A stretch of 33,157 nucleotides of DNA from a virus. Position 1 is the first letter of the stretch. Each line of letters opens with the position of its first letter. The stretch covers positions 1-33,157 of the IMG/VR virus record IMGVR_UViG_3300004463_000329; one strand, 5' to 3'. The notes beneath the pieces were generated by a model. It was not told where the DNA came from and did not search any database. It was given only the letters and a program-made list of their open reading frames with translations. This document shows, piece by piece, positions 1 to 7,370 of this stretch. A program made the position numbers and the translations under genes.

Positions 1-783
1 CTGCTCGTGCGCCTTGTCCGGCCGCTGCAGTTCGTACCAGAACACCGGCTTGCCCTGCGGCGTGCGGTAGCGCAACTTGGCCTTCAGCAGCTCGGCGGTG
101 GTGACGCCCCAGAACACGGGGATGGCGAGATGGAATTCGTCGAACAGCCGCATGTGCTCGACCGTTTGCGTGTCGTCGGTGGACACGTAGGTCATGTCCA
201 CGCCGCCGCTCTGCAGCCGCACCGCCGACTTCACGAGCTGGTCCTGGCGGGCCTGGAACTCGGTGGCCATCTTCAGCATGTCGATGCTGGTCGGCGTGCC
301 GGTGATGTCGTCCACGTTGTTCTCCAGGAACAGCGCGAACTCGAACTGGCTCTTGGCCTTGTCAGCCCCGTTGTTGGCGGTCCAGATGCCCCACTCCACC
401 GACGGCGCGGGGATGTAGCTGGCGCGGTGCTTGCGCCAGCCGGCCGGGCCCTTGCCCTGGTGGTCGTCGAACACGGCGGTGAACGACAGCTTGTAGGTGC
501 GCGGGTTGAAGTCGCACCAGACCACGGTGCTGTCGTACTGCGCGTGGCGCGACACGTAGGCCAGGAAGCTGTCGGGCTCGGCGAAGTTGGCGGTGCCCTC
601 GGCGCGCAGCGGCACCGGGTTGTTGCACGACACGTCGATCTGCTCCAGCGTCATGCCCTTGGGCACGGCGATGAGGCGCTTCAGTTCGGTGCTGGTGTTG
701 GCCGGATTGAAGACGCTGCCCAACTGCTGCGGCTTCGGCAGCTCGCGCGCGGCGGTCTGCAGGATGTTCTCTTGTTCGTCCAT
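1..783 (-). CDS. DUF2303 family phage protein (YfdQ-like), 3' end outside window
   Basis: The reading frame is open from an ATG at 783 down to base 1, giving 261 residues with no stop in the window, so the C-terminus is missing. The sequence, with an early Pro-Lys-rich stretch, an 'EFALFLENNVDDI' segment and a C-terminal 'ELLKAKLRYR' segment, matches my knowledge of the DUF2303 family, which includes YfdQ of the E. coli CPS-53 prophage. The family's biochemical role is not known; members usually sit in phage early operons near recombination genes, as here. A GAGGA ribosome site precedes the ATG. It is the last visible gene of the leftward early operon. I am fairly sure of the family and can say nothing firm about function. 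Confidence 0.75.
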   Translation of the reverse strand, partial: MDEQENILQTAARELPKPQQLGSVFNPANTSTELKRLIAVPKGMTLEQIDVSCNNPVPLRAEGTANFAEPDSFLAYVSRHAQYDSTVVWCDFNPRTYKLSFTAVFDDHQGKGPAGWRKHRASYIPAPSVEWGIWTANNGADKAKSQFEFALFLENNVDDITGTPTSIDMLKMATEFQARQDQLVKSAVRLQSGGVDMTYVSTDDTQTVEHMRLFDEFHLAIPVFWGVTTAELLKAKLRYRTPQGKPVFWYELQRPDKAHEQ

Positions 784-821
784 TTGGTCCTCGGTGGTTG
801 TTTGTGGGGTGAAACTGGTTC

Positions 822-1142
822 TCAGGCGCCGCGCACCTGGCGCGGGCTGTCCTCGACGGCGCGCAGCTCCAGGTCGCGCTGCTTCGGGTTCTTGTGGGTC
901 AGTTCGCCGTCCTCCGTCACCCAGCGCACGTCGGCGTCGGGCTTCGGCTCGGGGGTCTTGTCCGTCACCTTGGCGACCAGCGCGACCATGCCGCCGGTGG
1001 TCTTGGTGACATCGACGGTGATGGTCAGCTTGCCGGCCTTGCCGGTGGTCTCAACCGCGTTGAGCACCTGTTTGAAGGTCTCGGACACCTTGTGTCCGAA
1101 CAGGCCGCCATTGAGTGCGCCGATCTCGAAAATGCCGTCCAT
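822..1142 (-). CDS. Hypothetical early phage protein, 106 aa
   Basis: A 106-residue frame starts at ATG 1142 with an AAAGGAG ribosome site about ten bases upstream. The N-terminal half is mixed hydrophobic/polar (MDGIFEIGALNGGLFGHKV, then TLTITVDVTKTTGGMVALVAKV-like beta segments). The C-terminal third is charged and Pro/Lys/Glu rich. No catalytic motif, signal peptide or membrane segment is visible. It lies between the winged-helix gene and the DUF2303 gene on the same strand, with gaps of about 30-40 bases, so it is co-transcribed. I do not recognise the family. Confidence 0.7.
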   Translation of the reverse strand: MDGIFEIGALNGGLFGHKVSETFKQVLNAVETTGKAGKLTITVDVTKTTGGMVALVAKVTDKTPEPKPDADVRWVTEDGELTHKNPKQRDLELRAVEDSPRQVRGA

Positions 1143-1172
1143 GTGGGTAGTGCTCCTTTGAGGGATGGGCGA

Positions 1173-1847
1173 TCACGCCCGCAGGTTGAAAACGCTCGCG
1201 TTGGGGGCGAGCCGCTTCGGGAACTGACCATCGCTGACGCGCTTGCGTTCGCGCCAGCGCTGGTTTCGCTCGGCGTCGGTGAGGTTGGCAATGCGCGGCG
1301 CATCGCGACGGTCGAAGCCCAGGCGGTACAGCGGAATCGGCTGCCCGCCTGTGCCGAAACGACGCACCCATTCGGCGACGTAGACCATCCGAACCCCGGG
1401 CGAGGCCATGAAGTCGATCAGCCGCCGCACGACCTGGTAGTCGATGCCGGTTTCGAGCGCGACCTCGCGCAGCGCCACGGGTCGGTGCTCCAACGCTTCG
1501 AGAACCGACTCGAAGGCGATCAGCAGCGCGCCGGGCCTGGCGATCCTTCCGGTGAAGTTCTTGCGGCGATTGACCGAGGAGGTGACGGTGTACTGGCTTC
1601 GGTTGGGCGGGCACGGGGCGTCGTCGCCGCTGCCGTAGTGCCAGACCGGCACCGTGGGGCGCTTGCGTGGCTGGTCCCACCCGCTGACATGCACCCGGCC
1701 CATGGTGTGCAGGCCTGCCATCAGCGTGGCGCCGGTGAGCCGCGACAGGCCCAGGCGCTCGTTGAGCTGGACGGTGGTGCACGGCGAGTCGTACAGGCTG
1801 CGCAGCACGCGCGCGTAGCCCTTCATGCCGAGGCGAGGGCGCTTCAC
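1173..1847 (-). CDS. Winged-helix-like phage protein
   Basis: I chose a GTG start at 1847: it overlaps the TGA of the upstream gene (GTGA) and has an AGGAGG site seven bases before it. The longer open frame upstream reads as Arg/Gly-rich shadow sequence. The 224-residue product has two helix-rich blocks that look like winged helix-turn-helix units: residues 10-50 ('SPCTTVQLNERLGLSRLT', a 'unit-switch' helix pair) and about 115-165 ('VALREVALETGIDYQVVRRL'). The C-terminus is basic. This suggests DNA binding, perhaps regulation or replication. No enzyme motif is seen. ATG at codon 8 is an alternative start. Confidence 0.65.
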   Translation of the reverse strand: MKRPRLGMKGYARVLRSLYDSPCTTVQLNERLGLSRLTGATLMAGLHTMGRVHVSGWDQPRKRPTVPVWHYGSGDDAPCPPNRSQYTVTSSVNRRKNFTGRIARPGALLIAFESVLEALEHRPVALREVALETGIDYQVVRRLIDFMASPGVRMVYVAEWVRRFGTGGQPIPLYRLGFDRRDAPRIANLTDAERNQRWRERKRVSDGQFPKRLAPNASVFNLRA

Positions 1848-1999
1848 GACACCGCCTCCTGCGGCTCGATGGCCTGCTGCACCGCCTCGACGGCCAGGCC
1901 CAGGCTGACCGCGACGCTGTGCACGGCCTCGCCGGTCGTGAGGCCGGCCAGCATTAGCGCCGCCACCTCGCGGCGGATGGTCTCGATGGCGACGATCAC
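1844..1999 (-). CDS. Small helical protein, 51 aa
   Basis: The start is GTG at 1999, overlapping the TGA of the coiled-coil gene (GTGA) and preceded by GGAGG at seven bases. The stop overlaps the GTG of the next gene. The 51-residue product (MIVAIETIRREVAALMLAGL to the end) is predicted to be all helical, with 'LTTGEAVHSVAVSLGLAVEAVQQAI' resembling a short helix-turn-helix. The two GTGA junctions with good ribosome sites strongly suggest a real, translationally coupled gene. The function is unknown; a small DNA-binding accessory is possible. Confidence 0.6.
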   Translation of the reverse strand: MIVAIETIRREVAALMLAGLTTGEAVHSVAVSLGLAVEAVQQAIEPQEAVS

Positions 2000-3501
2000 G
2001 CTGCCACCTCCGCCAGCATCGCGGCGACACGCCGCTGCAGAACTTCGTTGCCGCCCTTCACCGTCGCCCACCACTCGGTGCCCGGCTTCGGCTGCGTGGG
2101 GAACTTGGCGCCCTCCCAGGCCTGCGCCTCGAACGCGAGGTGCCCGGCAATGTCGCCCAGCAGTTGCATCAGGTCGATGGCCTCGCCCACGGGCAGCGGC
2201 GCGAAGCCGGCCGGCGGGCCCAGCGCCTCGGGCTCGCTGGTTTCGAGGGAGCCCAGGTCCAGAGCGAAGTCGGGCCGACTGGCGCCCGAATCGGGGCCTG
2301 CGGCGGCAGGTTGCCCAGCGCCCATGGGTCCGCCGACCGGGCTGGCGTTGGCAGGCTCTCCGCGGTCGGTAGCGTCGGGCGTTTCCGCCTCTGCCTTCAG
2401 AACCTGTTGCGGGGCCTGCGCTGAGGAATGAAGGACGGGGGCGGCACCGAGAGCAGACGCACCATCTGTGCCTCGGCCGGCCGGGCTCTCGGACCCTGCG
2501 ACGTCATGACTTTGCCCCGTGCTTGCATCACGGTTAGCCCCCTGCTGGGGTGTGACCTTGGCGGCTTCGGCCGCCTCCGCTTCCTGCTCGCGTTGGCGCT
2601 TCGCCTCGGCGAGCTGGCGCTGCAGTTCCTCGCGCTCCAGCGCCGCCGCGTGCAGGGCGCGCAGCTGCGCCAGCATGCCGTCGTGCGCCTGCAGCACCTC
2701 GGTGCCCAGTTCCTCGCTGTAGACGGTGCTTTCCAGCAACGCGATGCGGTCGGCGATGAACGCGGCCGGCTGCCCGATGCAGGCGGTGGCATGCGCCTGC
2801 ACGTTGGCGATCGCCGCGATAACGCGCTGGCGCCGCTCGTTTTCGGCGCGCACGCGCTCGGCCTCCACCGCCCGAAAGTGCAGGTCGCGCAGCGCCGCCA
2901 GCGTCTCGGCCTGGGCCTGGGCCGCCTGGTCGGCGAATTCCTCGAACACCGCGGCCGACACGTCGATGCCTTCGACGTAGGCGATGCCCTCGGCCAGACG
3001 CTGCGCCGGCAGTGCCTTGGCCTGCGCCTGGGCGGCGTAGCCCCGGATGGTGGCGATGGCAGCGGTGTGCTTGTCCCTGCGCTCCTTCTCGCGCTGCTTC
3101 TCGGCCTCGATCTCCACCTCGCGGGCCTTGATGAGCTTGTCGATTTCGTCCTCGCGCGGCTGCACGATGGCAATCAGGCGTTCGCCCTCGGACTCGGCGG
3201 CAGCCTTGCCTTCGTTGAGCGCCTTCTTGGCCTGGTCGCGCACGCGCTGCACGGCGTAGCGCCCGTTCTCGCGCAGGTCGTGGCGCGCTTCGGTGGCCGC
3301 CTTCAGGCCCTTGGGCGTCTTCAGGTCGAAGGCCACGGCGCGGTAGCGCTCGGACAGCGCGCGCAGGTCCTTCTCCATCGGGTTGAACAGGGCCAGCACC
3401 GCCTGCTTGACGGTGATGGGCTGGACGGCGGGCAGCTGGGCCGCGGGCGCCAGCGCGGGAACGGCAGGCGCGGCGAGCTCGGGGAACTCGAGGTCGGACA
3501 T
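1996..3501 (-). CDS. Coiled-coil phage protein of the recombination operon, 501 aa
   Basis: ATG at 3501 begins a 501-residue protein. Residues about 30-310 are highly charged and helical with long Glu/Lys/Arg/Ala heptad-like runs (for example 'EAEKQREKERRDKH' and 'EREELQRQLAEAKRQREQEAE'), indicating an extended coiled coil. Residues about 315-420 are Gly/Pro/Ala/Ser rich and probably disordered. The last 80 residues form a compact tail ending 'VLQRRVAAMLAEVAA'. It sits directly downstream of the exonuclease-like and ERF genes, so a helper role in recombination is an inference from position only. Similar coiled-coil proteins are common beside phage recombinases, but I know of no assigned activity. 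Confidence 0.75.
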   Translation of the reverse strand: MSDLEFPELAAPAVPALAPAAQLPAVQPITVKQAVLALFNPMEKDLRALSERYRAVAFDLKTPKGLKAATEARHDLRENGRYAVQRVRDQAKKALNEGKAAAESEGERLIAIVQPREDEIDKLIKAREVEIEAEKQREKERRDKHTAAIATIRGYAAQAQAKALPAQRLAEGIAYVEGIDVSAAVFEEFADQAAQAQAETLAALRDLHFRAVEAERVRAENERRQRVIAAIANVQAHATACIGQPAAFIADRIALLESTVYSEELGTEVLQAHDGMLAQLRALHAAALEREELQRQLAEAKRQREQEAEAAEAAKVTPQQGANRDASTGQSHDVAGSESPAGRGTDGASALGAAPVLHSSAQAPQQVLKAEAETPDATDRGEPANASPVGGPMGAGQPAAAGPDSGASRPDFALDLGSLETSEPEALGPPAGFAPLPVGEAIDLMQLLGDIAGHLAFEAQAWEGAKFPTQPKPGTEWWATVKGGNEVLQRRVAAMLAEVAA

Positions 3502-3510
3502 GGAAGGCTC

Positions 3511-4284
3511 CTAGAACAGTTGAGCGACGAGGGCCTGGGGCGCGACAGGGGCGGGCGCCGGCGCGGGCACGGCAGCCGCCGGCGGCGCAGGCAGGTCCCA
3601 CGGCGGCGTCATGGGGTCGATGACGGGCGCGGGCTGGCCCTGGCGGTGCAGCACATCGAACTCGCGGATCACCTCGGCCATGTAGGCGCGTGCGGCGCGC
3701 ACCTTCTCGGCCATCGCGTCCTCCAGCGCCAGGTCGCGCCGGACGGTCCACGAGGTGATCCGGTGGTGCTCGGGGATGTGGCTGACGAAGTGCATCGACT
3801 GCGGCTCGTAGCCGATCAGGTCCTCGGGCGTGTCCAGCAGCACGTAGTCCACCACCCACTCGCTGGCATCCCACAGCTTCATGTAGCCGCGCATCTGCCA
3901 GTCGTAGTCCTTGTCCTCGCAGGCCGCGGTGACGATCGGGAAGGTCGCGACGGACCAGCTGCACTTGGCGTCGTGACCGATGCGGGCCCTGGGGTCGAAC
4001 AGGTCGCACTCGCCGGTGATTAGGCCGTCGTCGCGGCGCTCGCTGTTCTTGACCAGTTGCAGGCCGCGCACGCGGTTGATCAGCGCGATGGCGTCGGGCT
4101 CGCACCGGATGCCCTTCTCCAGCTGCTTGCTGGAGATCTCGAACTCCACCCCGAAGATCGCCTGGGCGGCGAGCGACTGGATGTAGGTCTTGGCGCCTTT
4201 GGACAGCTGGCCCTCGGACTTGGAGCGCGGCTCGGCCATGATCTTGCCGAGCGACGAGCAGCGGATCAGCAGGTCGGTGCTCAT
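3511..4284 (-). CDS. PD-(D/E)XK exonuclease-like protein (YqaJ/lambda-Exo type)
   Basis: This 257-residue protein follows the ERF gene with an ATGA overlap (4281-4284). The nuclease core is readable: Glu62 in 'KGIRCEPDAI', Asp94 in 'GECDLFDP', then Asp105-Ala-Lys107 in 'IGHDAKCSWS' (the D-X-K element) and a helix with Gln130 in 'WQMRGYMKLW'. This order is known from YqaJ and lambda-exonuclease-like phage nucleases, which resect double-stranded ends to feed a single-strand annealing partner. That partner is encoded immediately upstream. The C-terminal 45 residues are Pro/Ala rich and probably disordered. Assignment rests on motif pattern plus neighbour; polarity and substrate cannot be read. 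Confidence 0.75.
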   Translation of the reverse strand: MSTDLLIRCSSLGKIMAEPRSKSEGQLSKGAKTYIQSLAAQAIFGVEFEISSKQLEKGIRCEPDAIALINRVRGLQLVKNSERRDDGLITGECDLFDPRARIGHDAKCSWSVATFPIVTAACEDKDYDWQMRGYMKLWDASEWVVDYVLLDTPEDLIGYEPQSMHFVSHIPEHHRITSWTVRRDLALEDAMAEKVRAARAYMAEVIREFDVLHRQGQPAPVIDPMTPPWDLPAPPAAAVPAPAPAPVAPQALVAQLF

Positions 4285-5144
4285 TGGTCACCCCCCACGC
4301 GCTGCGCACGCTTGCGCATGCCGCCGAAGTGCGGGTTCATCAGCGAGCGCTGCTTGTTGGTGAGGCTGCCCCACCACTTGGTGAGCGAATCCATGCCGCC
4401 GTCGGCCGCGGTGGTGCCGTCGCGCTGCAGGTGTTCTTCCTCGGACACCTCGCCCGGAGCGGCGCCCTGATCGTCGCCGGTGCGATGGCTGCGGCCGCCG
4501 TTGCCGTCGTCGTCGTCGTCCTGCTCGGCCAGGCCGCAGATGGCCTTGAGCGTGTAGCGTTCCAGATAGGAAACGGTGGAGTGGCGGGCCTGCAGCGTGT
4601 TGCGCGCCGGACCGTTGTCCGGCGGGCCGCCCATCGCCACCGTCTCGAAGTGCCCCTGTGCGTGCTTCAGGATGCACGTCACCTCGATCCACTCGGGCTC
4701 GTCGCGGGTCACGTCCCAGCGCACGCCGAGCCCGTGCTTGGACAATGCCAGCTTGGTCGCCGTGACGAAGCTGTGCAGCGTGGCGTACTTCTGGCCGGAC
4801 AGCGGGCCGCTGGTGCGCGCCTTGTCTTTCAGCACCGCGAGTTCTTCACCGCGGAAGGCAGCGAAGGCGGCGTTGAAGGCCTTGACCGCCTCGCGCTGCT
4901 CGCGCTCCACTTCGCGCTTCTCGCGCTCGGCGTTGATTTGCTCCTGCTGCACCTGCAGCGCCATCAGGCGCTCCATCACCTCGACGCTGGCGTTCTGCTC
5001 GAAGGCGCGCGCGACCAGCTGGGCCGGCGTGATGACGGCCGGCATGGCCGAGGGCGTGGCGACAGGGAGCGTTTGCGCATCGATGCGCTGCGCGCCGAGC
5101 GCGGCCGAAGTCGGCGCCGGCTCGATGACTTCGATTTTGTTCAT
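4281..5144 (-). CDS. erf: ERF-family single-strand DNA annealing protein
   Basis: The 287-residue product carries the ERF superfamily core from about residue 88 to 210: 'AFNAAFAAFRGE', 'YATLHSFVTATKLALSKHGL', and the diagnostic 'STVSYLERYTLKAICGL' (189-205) followed by an Asp-rich run. ERF proteins, known from P22, anneal complementary single strands in phage recombination and genome circularisation. Residues 55-90 form a charged helix before the core. The C-terminal 75 residues are a separate basic tail ('LTNKQRSLMNPHFGGM'). It overlaps the exonuclease-like gene by four bases, the usual annealase-exonuclease pairing. Family call is high confidence. Confidence 0.88.
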   Translation of the reverse strand: MNKIEVIEPAPTSAALGAQRIDAQTLPVATPSAMPAVITPAQLVARAFEQNASVEVMERLMALQVQQEQINAEREKREVEREQREAVKAFNAAFAAFRGEELAVLKDKARTSGPLSGQKYATLHSFVTATKLALSKHGLGVRWDVTRDEPEWIEVTCILKHAQGHFETVAMGGPPDNGPARNTLQARHSTVSYLERYTLKAICGLAEQDDDDDGNGGRSHRTGDDQGAAPGEVSEEEHLQRDGTTAADGGMDSLTKWWGSLTNKQRSLMNPHFGGMRKRAQRVGGDQ

Positions 5145-5172
5145 GGTTCGTCTCTCTTGTTGTTGGAAGGGG

Positions 5173-5421
5173 CTAGCGCGCGACGATCACCAGCAGCACC
5201 AGCGCCAGCAGCAGGCCGGCGGTGCGCCAGGGGAAGCGCAGGCGCTCGCGCTCGAAGCCGTGGAAGGCCTGGGCGTAGCGCGGGTCGCGCGGGAAGGCGC
5301 CGTTGCACCCGTAGAGGGTGCGCGGGTAGCGGCGCACGCTGGGGGTGTCGCACTCCAGCGGCAGCGCCGGGTCGCACTCGGCGCGGCGCTGCACGCCCCA
5401 GGCGTCGGTGTGGTCAGCCAT
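5173..5421 (-). CDS. Small single-pass membrane protein, 82 aa
   Basis: ATG at 5421 lies inside the end of the upstream gene (8-base overlap), with GAGGT upstream. The 82-residue product has a polar, Cys- and Arg-rich N-terminal part and one C-terminal hydrophobic segment, 'TAGLLLALVLLVIVA' at about 67-81, ending in a single Arg. This is a tail-anchored topology. A second open frame (5141-5377) on the same strand is an Arg/Pro-rich shadow. The function is unknown; small membrane proteins in early operons can act on the host envelope, but nothing here shows it. Confidence 0.6.
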   Translation of the reverse strand: MADHTDAWGVQRRAECDPALPLECDTPSVRRYPRTLYGCNGAFPRDPRYAQAFHGFERERLRFPWRTAGLLLALVLLVIVAR

Positions 5422-5782
5422 GGGGCACCTCGCGCTGGGGCAGGCGCACGCCGGCGCGCAGCGCGGCCAGGTGGGCGGCTTCCTTGTCGGTGGGCAGTGC
5501 GTCAGGGCGCGTGCCGTACAGCTCGCGGTGCGCGCGCCGCGCGGCGGCGGCGCGGCGCACGGCCACCCAGATGACGCCGATGGCCACGGGCTTGCCCTGC
5601 GCCAGCGCGGCGTCGATCACGTCCGTGCAATCGCACAGGAGGTCGAGCATTTCGCTGGCGTCGATGGCCTCCTGCGCGGTATCCACGGCTGCGGCCCACT
5701 CGGCGGCGCTGATGCTGGCGCGGAACAGCTCGTAGGCGCGCCCGGCGCCTTGCGCGCGCGGGTTGTCGGGCAGCGCGCTCAT
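5414..5782 (-). CDS. Hypothetical early phage protein, 122 aa
   Basis: ATG at 5782 overlaps the preceding stop (TCAT on the plus strand), and the stop overlaps the next start, so the gene is embedded in the coupled leftward operon. The protein is acidic and helical in residues 15-65 ('AYELFRASISAAEWAAAVDT') with a Cys-containing stretch 'LLCDCTDVIDAAL'. It becomes basic towards the C-terminus. There is no signal peptide or known catalytic motif. I do not recognise a family. Confidence 0.65.
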   Translation of the reverse strand: MSALPDNPRAQGAGRAYELFRASISAAEWAAAVDTAQEAIDASEMLDLLCDCTDVIDAALAQGKPVAIGVIWVAVRRAAAARRAHRELYGTRPDALPTDKEAAHLAALRAGVRLPQREVPHG

Positions 5783-6126
5783 TGCGGCGCCCTCCAGCCC
5801 ATGGCGGTCAGCCGCGCGGCGTACAGGTCGGCGTAGACGTTGGCGATGCGCGTGCGCAGGTCGCGCACGTCGGGGTGGTCGCAGTAGCGCAGCAGGCGCA
5901 GCAACTCCGATGCGACGCAGTGCTGGTCCACCACCTCGCCGACGATCTCGGCGATGGGGCAGGGCGCCACCACGTCACCGTGAATGCGCTGCTCGATGTG
6001 CGGCAGCAGCCCGATGCGGGCCATCATCGCGTCGATGGCCAGGCGGCGCAGCGCCTCGCGCGCGGCCTTGACGGCCGGATCGAACGCCGCGGCTTGCGCG
6101 GGGCGGGTGAGGGCTTCGGCTTCCAT
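5779..6126 (-). CDS. First gene of the leftward early operon, hypothetical 115 aa
   Basis: I place the start at ATG 6126, which has GGGAG seven bases upstream and lies just downstream of the operator-covered leftward promoter. The frame could extend to 6186, but that would run through the operators. The 115-residue product is helical ('FDPAVKAAREALRRLAIDAM', then 'ELLRLLRYCDHPDVRDLRTRIANVYADLY') and soluble. As first gene after the promoter it occupies the place of lambda N, but it lacks an obvious Arg-rich N-terminal RNA-binding helix, so I do not call it an antiterminator. The function is unknown. Confidence 0.65.
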   Translation of the reverse strand: MEAEALTRPAQAAAFDPAVKAAREALRRLAIDAMMARIGLLPHIEQRIHGDVVAPCPIAEIVGEVVDQHCVASELLRLLRYCDHPDVRDLRTRIANVYADLYAARLTAMGWRAPQ

Positions 6127-6161
6127 CGCTTGTCTCCCGGAGTGGGTGGTCGATGGAAGCA

Positions 6162-6190
6162 ACTCTACCGAATGCGGTAGGGTCACGCAA
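6162..6190 (-). promoter_or_regulatory. Candidate leftward early promoter (PL-like)
   Basis: Read on the minus strand, TTGCGT (6190-6185) and TAGAGT (6167-6162) are separated by 17 bases. The match to the -35 box is weak (3 of 6) and to the -10 box fair (4 of 6). The perfect operator at 6165-6180 lies in the spacer and overlaps the -10. Predicted transcription would begin near 6155, giving a leader of about 30 bases before ATG 6126. The layout mirrors the rightward promoter. Confidence 0.5.
6165..6180. promoter_or_regulatory. Repressor/Cro operator, left cluster, site 1
   Basis: CTACCGAATGCGGTAG is a perfect inverted repeat of CTACCG around a 4-base spacer. The same 16-bp element recurs next door and three times at the repressor-cro junction. 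It covers the -10 region of the leftward early promoter. Confidence 0.8.
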
Positions 6191-6203
6191 CCGAATACGG
6201 TAG
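6188..6203. promoter_or_regulatory. Repressor/Cro operator, left cluster, site 2
   Basis: CAACCGAATACGGTAG has a perfect right half-site and one mismatch in the left half. Its centre is 23 bp from the first site, about two helical turns, which would allow cooperative binding of two dimers on the same face. It overlaps the -35 side of the leftward promoter. Confidence 0.75.
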
Positions 6204-6295
6204 ATTTTGATTACCTAATGCATTACGTATCCCCTCCCTCAGGGGGAAGAACACACCGAAGCACCCCGCTACGATCAGGCAGAAGGGAGAGGGCG

Positions 6296-6820
6296 ATGGC
6301 GGCGTGGCGGAGCTGGTTGCTGGGTGGATGCGTGGTCGCGGCCTTAGCTGGGCCTGCCGAAGCTATTTGCCTCAATCCGTTCGGGTGTGCGCCAAGTACG
6401 CTGGAGGAATGCCGAGCGGCAGCGGCTGAGAAGCCCACCGACATGGGTGTGAAGACGGCACTGGCTGACTGCCACGAAAAGTTTGTCGAGGCCCCTGCGC
6501 GCAAGCAGGCCGCCGAGCGTGCGGCAACGCAAGCGGCCGTCTGGAAACATCTTGCACAGGCCCCATTTCCGGAGAGCCGCAAGCGCCTGGGGGCGCCTGA
6601 TTTCAGCTCCGAGGCGCAGGAGTGCTCACCTCTGGAAGGCCGCCAAGTTCTGAAGGGCCAGCGCTGTGTGCGCCATCTCTGGCGCGACCTCAACAGAAGC
6701 ATCTGCGCCCGGCCCGGTGCGAGTCTCTACGACGCGATCGAGAGCGCCTGCTACCTCCGACTGGAGACCGTTGTGGGCAAGCCGGACGAAATATGGGCGT
6801 GGTGGCCGGAATCGTATTGA
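6296..6820 (+). CDS. Secreted Cys-containing protein, first gene of envelope island
   Basis: ATG at 6296 follows a GGGAG-type ribosome site. The 174-residue product opens with a classical Sec signal peptide: Arg5, a hydrophobic core 'WLLGGCVVAALAG', then 'PAEA' before 'ICLNPFGC', so cleavage after Ala-Glu-Ala is likely. The mature part has several cysteines (in 'CLNPFGC', 'EECRA', 'LADCHEKF', 'QECSP', 'QRCVRHL', 'SICAR', 'SACYLR') that could form disulfides in the periplasm. The C-terminus 'VVGKPDEIWAWWPES' is aromatic. Base composition is noticeably less GC-rich than the flanking operons. No family is recognised. Confidence 0.7.
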   Translation: MAAWRSWLLGGCVVAALAGPAEAICLNPFGCAPSTLEECRAAAAEKPTDMGVKTALADCHEKFVEAPARKQAAERAATQAAVWKHLAQAPFPESRKRLGAPDFSSEAQECSPLEGRQVLKGQRCVRHLWRDLNRSICARPGASLYDAIESACYLRLETVVGKPDEIWAWWPESY

Positions 6821-6830
6821 AAGGCGATTG

Positions 6831-7040
6831 ATGGAGCGGGTGGCGATGCTGGTGATCGGAGGCGGGCTGATCGGCTACGGGCTGGTGCAGCGGGGAAAGG
6901 TGCGGAAGCAGCGGCCGCACGAGCGACCCAATGGAGCACTGCCGGCCCCATACGATGTACCCGACGAGGCGGCGCGAACAGACGGAAACATTGCCCTGGT
7001 GGTCGGAGCGCTCCTTGTCCTGGGCGGCGTGTTCGCGTGA
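6831..7040 (+). CDS. Small two-pass membrane protein, 69 aa
   Basis: ATG at 6831 lies 10 bases after the previous stop with AAAGG upstream. The product has an N-terminal hydrophobic segment 'VAMLVIGGGLIGYGLV', a basic and Pro-rich central loop, and a C-terminal hydrophobic segment 'IALVVGALLVLGGVFA'. A helix-loop-helix topology with the basic loop in the cytoplasm is likely. It is co-directional with the secreted HNH gene that follows 7 bases later. The function is unknown; small bitopic and two-pass proteins often serve as phage exclusion or spanin-like factors, but no such signature is present. Confidence 0.6.
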   Translation: MERVAMLVIGGGLIGYGLVQRGKVRKQRPHERPNGALPAPYDVPDEAARTDGNIALVVGALLVLGGVFA

Positions 7041-7047
7041 ACTGACA

Positions 7048-7356
7048 GTGATCGCCGGCCTGGCGCTGGCCGCGCTGCTGGCGTCAGCGGCCCACGCCGC
7101 TGACCGCTCCCCGGCCGTCAAAGCCGAGTTCCGCCGCGCCAATCCGTGCCCGAGCACGGGCCGCACGACGGGGGCCTGCCCGGGGTGGCAGGTAGATCAT
7201 GCGACCGCCCTGATCTGCGGCGGCAAGGACGAGGTGAGCAATCTCCACTGGCTCAGCGTGACCGAGCACAAGGCCAAGACGAGGGTGGAGGTGAAGCTGT
7301 GCCGGTCGCACGAAAGAGCCTCGGGCAGGGCGCACAATCCGCCGGTCCGTCAATAA
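7048..7356 (+). CDS. Secreted HNH endonuclease
   Basis: From GTG 7048 the product is 102 residues: signal peptide 'IAGLALAALLASAAHA' with likely cleavage before 'ADRSP', then a compact HNH domain. The motif is readable as Asp50-His51 in 'GWQVDHATALICGG', Asn65 in 'EVSNLHWLS' and His74 with Lys in 'TEHKAKT'. Two cysteines (34 and 44) flank the first strand. The HNH fold cuts DNA by a one-metal mechanism; export to the periplasm is inferred from the signal peptide. The GTG has only a weak ribosome site, so coupling to the previous gene (stop at 7040) is likely. It sits among membrane-protein genes between the phage's two operator clusters. A host-derived nuclease or superinfection-exclusion factor are both possible. 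Confidence 0.75.
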   Translation: MIAGLALAALLASAAHAADRSPAVKAEFRRANPCPSTGRTTGACPGWQVDHATALICGGKDEVSNLHWLSVTEHKAKTRVEVKLCRSHERASGRAHNPPVRQ

Positions 7357-7370
7357 GGGGAACGACAACC

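Noticed and set aside
2428-4023. 531-residue plus-strand frame across the coiled-coil and exonuclease genes
   Set aside because: Antisense shadow of two well-supported minus-strand genes.
5779-6186. Longer start (6186) for the first left-operon gene
   Set aside because: It would place the start codon within the operator/promoter region; ATG 6126 has a good ribosome site.
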